This document shows positions 58,854-64,000 of a DNA stretch of 64,000 nucleotides, one piece after another; position 1 is the first letter of the stretch, and every line of letters begins with the position of its first letter. Under the pieces are notes generated by a model. It did no database searches, had not been told where the DNA came from, and saw only the letters and a list, made by a program, of their open reading frames with translations. Location: assembly GCA_018267955.1 (NCBI GenBank), contig JAFDXL010000010.1, positions 248,001-312,000 on the forward strand. Direction: 5' to 3'. This DNA is from Bacteroidota bacterium. GTDB taxonomy: Bacteria; Bacteroidota; Bacteroidia; Chitinophagales; Chitinophagaceae. The position numbers and the translations under genes are program-made.

Positions 58854-61800
58854 AACCACCACCTTATACCCCACTTTCCTGCCATCGGTTGTAGTCAGTT
58901 GCAGTATATAGCTGCCCGCCAACAGGTTAGCCGTATTGATCGTTTCTTTATCCTTTGCTGCAGTAGCCTTGTACACTACCCTGCCGTAGATATCGTTTAG
59001 TTGTATTTGCGTTCCTTTGGCCAATCCATCAATATACAGTACACCGTTCACAGGGTTAGGATATACATGGAACCTGGCAGTACCTGCATCGTCAATGCCT
59101 GTTGCTATCTTCACCACTTTACAGGCCTTCACCGTTGCAGGTGTCGGGCATAAATAACTGCTCGTCATCAGCACACATACACTATCCCCATTGCTCAGCG
59201 TGGTAGCACCCCAGTTGTCCGCAGTAGCGCCTGTTACATTCTGCCCGTTTACGGTCCATTGATATTTAGGATCACCACCCGCATTCCCTGCCGTTGCATT
59301 AAAGTTGATCAGCAATCCCGGCCATGCATTACTATCGCTGGCGGTGACACTTACATAAGGCACCTGGTATTGCAGCACCGTTATGGGTATACTGATGCTA
59401 TACACTGGCGTGGTACAGGCAGCACCTGTGCCGGGAGTTAATATCACCTGGTAATTATCACCATCCACTACCGTGAAGTCTGTATAGCTGATACTCGTAG
59501 CGCCTGATACAGGGTTACCATTCTTCAGCCATTGGTATTGCGGGTTAGAGCCTGGGTTACTCACAATAGCGGTAAGCGTTACTTTTTTACCATTACATAC
59601 ACTATCACCCGGCGTAGGATAAATATTTACATCCGGGCCAGGTATCAGGTTTACAATGGTACTGGCCGCCGCAGAAGGACAGCCGTTCGCCGTAGCGATC
59701 ACACTATAAGTGCCTGCCTCAGCGCTGCCTGCGTGGTTAATAACAGGGTTCTGCTGCGCAGAAGTATAGGAGCCCGGGCCTGTCCAGCTATAAGTGGCGC
59801 CAGCTACATTACTTGCATACAGCATTACATTGCTACCTATACAGGCTGGTGTATTATTACTTGCTGCAGGCGCAGGTGTTACCGGGTACACCAGTACATT
59901 CGTAGTATCTTTTGTGATGCAGCCATTTAATATAGCGTTCACTATATAATTACCCCCGTCTGATACGGTCATACTTGCTTTTGATGGGTTCTGCAATGTG
60001 CTGCTGAAGCTATTGGGCCCTGTCCACTGCCAGCTAACTCCGCTGGTAGTACTCGTAGCCGTCAATGCGAGTGACGCACCGGTACAGAGTGGTGTATTAC
60101 TGCCGGCCACTGGTTTATCGGGCAATGGCTTGGTAGCTACCGTTTCTGTATCACTAAAGCTGCAGCCTGTTGCATTCAGCGTTACTTTCATAATATAGCT
60201 GCCTGCCATAGATGCTGTTACATTACCTATCTTATTATTCTGAGAGGTGCTGCTGTAGGTATTGGGGCCCCTCCATTGCCAGCTTACACCGCTGCTGGCG
60301 GTACTGCCCGTCAGCCTGATGGTATCCGCCTCACATACCGGCGTATTGCTGCTTGCATTGATGGCGGCGGGTGCTGCTTTAATGCGTATATCGCTGCCAT
60401 CGTCGTAAGAGATGCGTGCGGGGCTGCCGGCTACTATACGCACACGGTAGCCTGTGCCAGCTGCCATGGTTTTAGGTATCACACAAATAATAGTATCTCC
60501 GGTGGTAGCGGTCTTGCTGCCTATCGTCACCGGGCTGGCAAAGCTGCCCGATGCATCCGATAGCTGCGCGGTAAATACATTGCCGCTGTTAAAAGCTGTA
60601 TTGACAGAATATTTTAGCCGCAGTGTATCGCCGGGGCAAAATACTGTATCTACATAGGGCCTGCGTATATACACCATCGTATCGGTAATGAAGGTAGCCA
60701 CAAAACCATCCGCGAAAGCACTATAGCTGGTACCTGTACCATAGCTGATAGCATTGCTACTAAAAGTATAACCCGATAAATGCGCTTTTTTGGTCACATC
60801 ATTATAGGCAACAGCAGTAGAAAGGTCTGCATCATTACCACCCAAATAGGTACCATACAGCCTTTGCCCCGCTGTATTAAAGATTACAAAGATGCAGCTG
60901 CCCACAGCACTGACTGTAGATTGATAGGCATCACTGGTAGCTATGCCGGTTGTTGCTAGGGTTCGTCCCCACAGGTAAATATCTCCGTTAGGACTAGTAG
61001 CAATAGCATTAAGCAGGGTACTATAATTATAATATGTCCCCCACTGTCTTACACCACCGCTGTTAAACTTGGCAATATAACCATCCGACGACGTACCATT
61101 GCCAATATAGCTCGTCTGGTAGGCCCCGGTAGTAGCATAATCACTGGTAGCTGGGGTATAGCCACATATATATATATTGTTAGAGGCGTCAGTAGCTACC
61201 CCGGTCAGCTGGGAGTTATATGTTGCCGTACCTCCATAATAGGTTCCCCACTGCCGCACGCCGTTGCTGTTGAATTTGGCTATAAAATCATCGCTGGTCC
61301 CGGCAATGGTTTGATGCGCGCCGCTGGTGGCAATGCCACTGGCACTACCTGTACTACCACCTATGATCACATTACCAGCTGCATCGCAGTTTACCGCCCA
61401 AATGATATCTGAGCCGGTACCTCCGTAAAAAGTGCTCCATTGCAATGCTCCCAAGCTATTAAATTTTGCCAGGAAACCATCTGCCCCGCCCCCGGAAAAT
61501 ATCGTCTGGTGTGCACCACTCGTAGCAATATTAACACTGCCCGTCGTTGCCCCTGCCAGGTACACATTACCCCCGCCGTCAGCAGCTACGGCATGTACAT
61601 CTGTTCCCCCGTTGCCAAAATAAGTACCCCATATACGCTGCCCGCTGCCGTTGAATTTTAATAATATACCATTCCTGTCTGACGATGAACTGATACCATT
61701 GGGGCTTGTCTGGTAAGCACCACTCGTAGCAATACCGCTGGCACTGGTTGTCACTCCGCCAATAAATATATTATAGCCATCGCTGCAAATAGATGTCAGT

Positions 61801-62870
61801 TGAGTAATATCATTCCCATAAGCAGCGTTGCTCCCATAATAATAAGTAGCCCATTGTATAGCCCCCGTCTCGCTATCGTACCGGGCTATAAAACCTGCCG
61901 TTCCTGCCGTAGAAGAAAGGCTACCCTGGTAGGCACCAGTAGTTGCCAGGTTAGCGGTGCTGGTAGTACTACCACATACATATATATTGTAAAAAGAGTC
62001 TTTGGTAATTCCATAAACATAATCACCTAGATTGCCCCCTATATACCCTGCCCACAATATAGCAGGGTCTATCACCAGGTCGCCGGCAACGTCGTTGCGT
62101 GATACCAGCCTATAACTTAGTATGTTATCCTGCAATACAAAACGGCTGCTTACTGTTTCCTTAGTAACAGCATCATAGCTATAAGGTGCGTGTTCTGTAA
62201 CGGTACCCATCGGGCTGGTAGCAGTCAAGGTACCATTCTCTGCAAGTTGCAGATTATCCGCACCTCCGTAGCTCAATTTAATATTGGCAGGGTTACCTCC
62301 GGGGTGCACTATAAAATCATACTTCAGCCCGGCTGTTGCACCCTCGCTTATATACAATACCCAGTCTATCTGCGGATACACATTTCTATAGGTGATCTTT
62401 TTATAGCTATGTGCCGTTACCCCATCCGGGCATTGTGGCAGGTAATAATTTTCTACATAGTCCTGCTCTTCGGTGGCTGTAACGGTTGCATTCTTATCTG
62501 CACCTACCAGGGTCACATCCATACGGCTGTAACGGATGTCCGCAGGCTCCGCAGTATCCTTTCTAACGTCCCATAACCCTACATTTGATTTTTGTCCCGG
62601 CTCAGCCGGGATGACTTTTGAATTTGCAATCCACTGATAATGCAATCGCCCATCTCCAATAAATAACTGCATATTCCCTGCATCCAGTTTATAATCTATA
62701 TCGGTTCGGCGCTTGCCATCCTGGTCTACAACCTGCCCCTTGTTCTCTATAAACTGCAGGGGTTTCGTAAATGACAATGGATGGGCTGTTTTGTTAACAG
62801 GTTCTTTGGCTAATAAATTGGCAGATAGCATTACACCAATACAGGTAATGCCCGTAAAGATCTTTTTCAT
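58848..62870 (-). CDS. Large secreted T9SS cargo: SBBP repeats, Ig-like domains, type A sorting domain
   Basis: 1340 residues from ATG 62870 (MKKIFTGITCIGVMLSANLLA signal peptide). The N-terminal region (about 30-300, PLQFIENKGQVVDQDG) is the DUF7948-type domain. About eight SBBP/propeller repeats follow (units like ATSGAYQT, then FIAKFNSNGVRQWGTYYGG). From about 740 there are repeated Ig/PKD-like domains with the pattern NTPVC..DTI.L.....SGVSWQW. The last 75 residues (FHVYPNPVNGVLYIDGL to LTTTDGRKVGYKVVVD) are a T9SS type A sorting domain. It is a probable surface adhesin or gliding-related protein. Its C-terminal 290 residues are almost repeated in the next gene. Confidence 0.93.
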   Translation of the reverse strand: MKKIFTGITCIGVMLSANLLAKEPVNKTAHPLSFTKPLQFIENKGQVVDQDGKRRTDIDYKLDAGNMQLFIGDGRLHYQWIANSKVIPAEPGQKSNVGLWDVRKDTAEPADIRYSRMDVTLVGADKNATVTATEEQDYVENYYLPQCPDGVTAHSYKKITYRNVYPQIDWVLYISEGATAGLKYDFIVHPGGNPANIKLSYGGADNLQLAENGTLTATSPMGTVTEHAPYSYDAVTKETVSSRFVLQDNILSYRLVSRNDVAGDLVIDPAILWAGYIGGNLGDYVYGITKDSFYNIYVCGSTTSTANLATTGAYQGSLSSTAGTAGFIARYDSETGAIQWATYYYGSNAAYGNDITQLTSICSDGYNIFIGGVTTSASGIATSGAYQTSPNGISSSSDRNGILLKFNGSGQRIWGTYFGNGGTDVHAVAADGGGNVYLAGATTGSVNIATSGAHQTIFSGGGADGFLAKFNSLGALQWSTFYGGTGSDIIWAVNCDAAGNVIIGGSTGSASGIATSGAHQTIAGTSDDFIAKFNSNGVRQWGTYYGGTATYNSQLTGVATDASNNIYICGYTPATSDYATTGAYQTSYIGNGTSSDGYIAKFNSGGVRQWGTYYNYSTLLNAIATSPNGDIYLWGRTLATTGIATSDAYQSTVSAVGSCIFVIFNTAGQRLYGTYLGGNDADLSTAVAYNDVTKKAHLSGYTFSSNAISYGTGTSYSAFADGFVATFITDTMVYIRRPYVDTVFCPGDTLRLKYSVNTAFNSGNVFTAQLSDASGSFASPVTIGSKTATTGDTIICVIPKTMAAGTGYRVRIVAGSPARISYDDGSDIRIKAAPAAINASSNTPVCEADTIRLTGSTASSGVSWQWRGPNTYSSTSQNNKIGNVTASMAGSYIMKVTLNATGCSFSDTETVATKPLPDKPVAGSNTPLCTGASLALTATSTTSGVSWQWTGPNSFSSTLQNPSKASMTVSDGGNYIVNAILNGCITKDTTNVLVYPVTPAPAASNNTPACIGSNVMLYASNVAGATYSWTGPGSYTSAQQNPVINHAGSAEAGTYSVIATANGCPSAAASTIVNLIPGPDVNIYPTPGDSVCNGKKVTLTAIVSNPGSNPQYQWLKNGNPVSGATSISYTDFTVVDGDNYQVILTPGTGAACTTPVYSISIPITVLQYQVPYVSVTASDSNAWPGLLINFNATAGNAGGDPKYQWTVNGQNVTGATADNWGATTLSNGDSVCVLMTSSYLCPTPATVKACKVVKIATGIDDAGTARFHVYPNPVNGVLYIDGLAKGTQIQLNDIYGRVVYKATAAKDKETINTANLLAGSYILQLTTTDGRKVGYKVVVD

Positions 62871-62932
62871 AGGATACATAATGGATATACAAATTACTGT
62901 TTTTACATTACTAACACAACTCCCCAAAAACA

Positions 62933-62962
62933 AAACCGGCAGGGCAAACACCCCACCGGCTA
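62933..62962 (-). terminator. Terminator downstream of the small T9SS paralogue
   Basis: On the minus strand GCCGGTGGGG and CCCTGCCGGT flank a short loop, followed by TTTGTTTTTG. Homologous to the hairpin at 58738. Confidence 0.75.
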
Positions 62963-63014
62963 ATATCTTCAAAATCAACAATCACATCATCTAACCATCA
63001 CATCTACCAATCAA

Positions 63015-63905
63015 CTAATCAACCACCACCTTATAACCCACCTTCCTGCCATCGCTTGTAGTAAGTTGCAGCATATAGCTACCCGGTGCCAGGTTAGCAG
63101 TATTGATTGTTTCCTTATTCTTTGTTGCAGTAGCCTTATACACAACCCTGCCGTAGATATCATTTAGTTGTATTTGCGTTCCTTTGGTCAATCCATCAAT
63201 ATATAGTACACCGTTCACAGGGTTAGGATATACATGGAACGCGGCAGTACCTGCATCATCAATACCTGTTGCTATCTTCACCACTTTACAGGCCTTCACC
63301 GTTGCAGGTGTCGGGCATAAATAGCTGCTCGTCATCAGCACACATACACTATCGCCATTGCTCAGCGTGGTAGTACCCCAGTTGTCCGCAGTAGCTCCTA
63401 TTACATTCTGTCCGTTCACCATCCATTGATATTTAGGATAATTGCCAGCATTACCTGCAGTTGCATTATAGTTGATGAGTAATCCCGGCCATGCGTTACT
63501 GTCGCTGGCGGCTATAGTTACATAGGGCACCTGGTATTGCAATACGGTAATGGGTATTATATTGCTATGTACAGCCGTAGTACATGGCGCATCAGCACTC
63601 GGGGTTAGCAACAATTGATAACTATCTCCATCAAATACACTGAAGTCTTTATAGCTTATACTTGTAGCGCCTGGTATCGGGTTACCATTCTTTAGCCATT
63701 GGTAGGAAGGGGAACTGCCCGCATTGCCTATAATTGCCGTTACCGATACAGGCTTCCCATTGCAAATGCTGTCCCCGGGAGTTGGATATATCTTTGCATC
63801 GGGGCCTGAACATAATGTACTAATTTGTTGCTCTTGTGCAGATACTGTTAATGTATTCAGCAGCATTAAGCTAATGCAGGCTATGCCGTGTAAAATATTC
63901 TTCAT
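63015..63905 (-). CDS. Secreted T9SS protein, short paralogue of the neighbouring gene
   Basis: 296 residues with signal peptide (MKNILHGIACISLMLLNTLTVSA). Two Ig-like domains (YPTPGDSICNGKPVSVTAII; PYVTIAASDSNAWPGLLINY) and a type A sorting domain (FHVYPNPVNGVLYIDGL onward). From about residue 36 it is colinear with the end of the 1340-residue protein and nearly identical in the last 100 residues, with no propeller part. It arose by tandem duplication with loss or gain of the N-terminal part, or by gene conversion at the shared 3' end. Surface exposure is inferred from the sorting domain. Confidence 0.92.
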   Translation of the reverse strand: MKNILHGIACISLMLLNTLTVSAQEQQISTLCSGPDAKIYPTPGDSICNGKPVSVTAIIGNAGSSPSYQWLKNGNPIPGATSISYKDFSVFDGDSYQLLLTPSADAPCTTAVHSNIIPITVLQYQVPYVTIAASDSNAWPGLLINYNATAGNAGNYPKYQWMVNGQNVIGATADNWGTTTLSNGDSVCVLMTSSYLCPTPATVKACKVVKIATGIDDAGTAAFHVYPNPVNGVLYIDGLTKGTQIQLNDIYGRVVYKATATKNKETINTANLAPGSYMLQLTTSDGRKVGYKVVVD

Positions 63906-64000
63906 TGGTTAGATTATGGCATACAAATTAAATCATTGAATGTTTTTATCCAAGGTGGCGCATCAACTGCCATCGCTTTTTTCGTAACTTTACACCAGCT

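Overview
The window looks like a chromosomal segment of a member of the Bacteroidota, most likely near the Chitinophagales. The evidence is: many gene starts preceded by the Bacteroidota -7 promoter motif TAnnTTTG; almost no recognisable Shine-Dalgarno sequences; two secreted proteins with type IX secretion (T9SS) C-terminal sorting domains; the rpmB-rpmG-DUF4295 ribosomal cluster; a bacillithiol enzyme (BshB1); and phylum-typical families (DUF4294, DUF6427, DUF6249-like, DUF1572, LptE). I saw no rRNA, tRNA, CRISPR array, integrase or intact insertion sequence, and no stretch above about 300 bases lacks a gene.

Layout. 1-9.9 kb: a cut-off deoxyhypusine-synthase-like gene, a eukaryote-type citrate synthase, a probably frameshifted unknown gene, a MocR regulator divergent from an EamA transporter / branched-chain aminotransferase / GNAT / DUF1572 run, then an ECF sigma factor with a small membrane partner and a HAD phosphatase. 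10-13.5 kb: a pair of M16 peptidases, one with the zinc motif and one without. 13.6-19.3 kb: miaB, a sigma-54 activator, lptE, a TPR-like protein, secG and mltG, an envelope-biogenesis run. 19.9-22.8 kb: gapA and pgk around an SRPBCC gene. 22.8-35 kb: small proteins, a doubly frameshifted acyltransferase, a cbpA-cbpM-MutS-like run, a TonB-domain pair, tag with a lipoprotein hydrolase, a PAS histidine kinase and a Crp-type regulator. 35-42 kb: an accessory region with small stress or enzyme genes, palindromic dispersed repeats, a duplicated ywbE promoter/5' end and an A+T-rich gene that looks foreign. 42.8-49.5 kb: sucC, a P-type Mg2+ ATPase, an aquaporin and an FAD protein. 49.6-57.9 kb: a DsbD-type reductase with a stand-alone copy of its N-terminal domain, purQ, DUF6427, a secreted protein, lipoproteins and bshB1. 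57.9-58.6 kb: the ribosomal cluster. 58.8-63.9 kb: two tandem, related T9SS cargo genes.

Most genes are housekeeping. The most unusual signals lie in non-coding DNA: (i) heptanucleotide and octanucleotide arrays beside genes; (ii) a family of palindromic REP/BIME-like repeats between 36.3 and 41.8 kb; (iii) a set of genes whose -7 element ends only 4-9 bases before the start codon, predicting leaderless mRNAs; (iv) a duplicated promoter plus 17 codons of ywbE that now forms an ATGA-coupled mini-ORF ahead of another gene; and (v) clean inverted repeats upstream of the ECF sigma factor and the M16 pair. I found no convincing new multi-gene defence or biosynthetic system. All family names rest on motif recognition by eye, with no database search.
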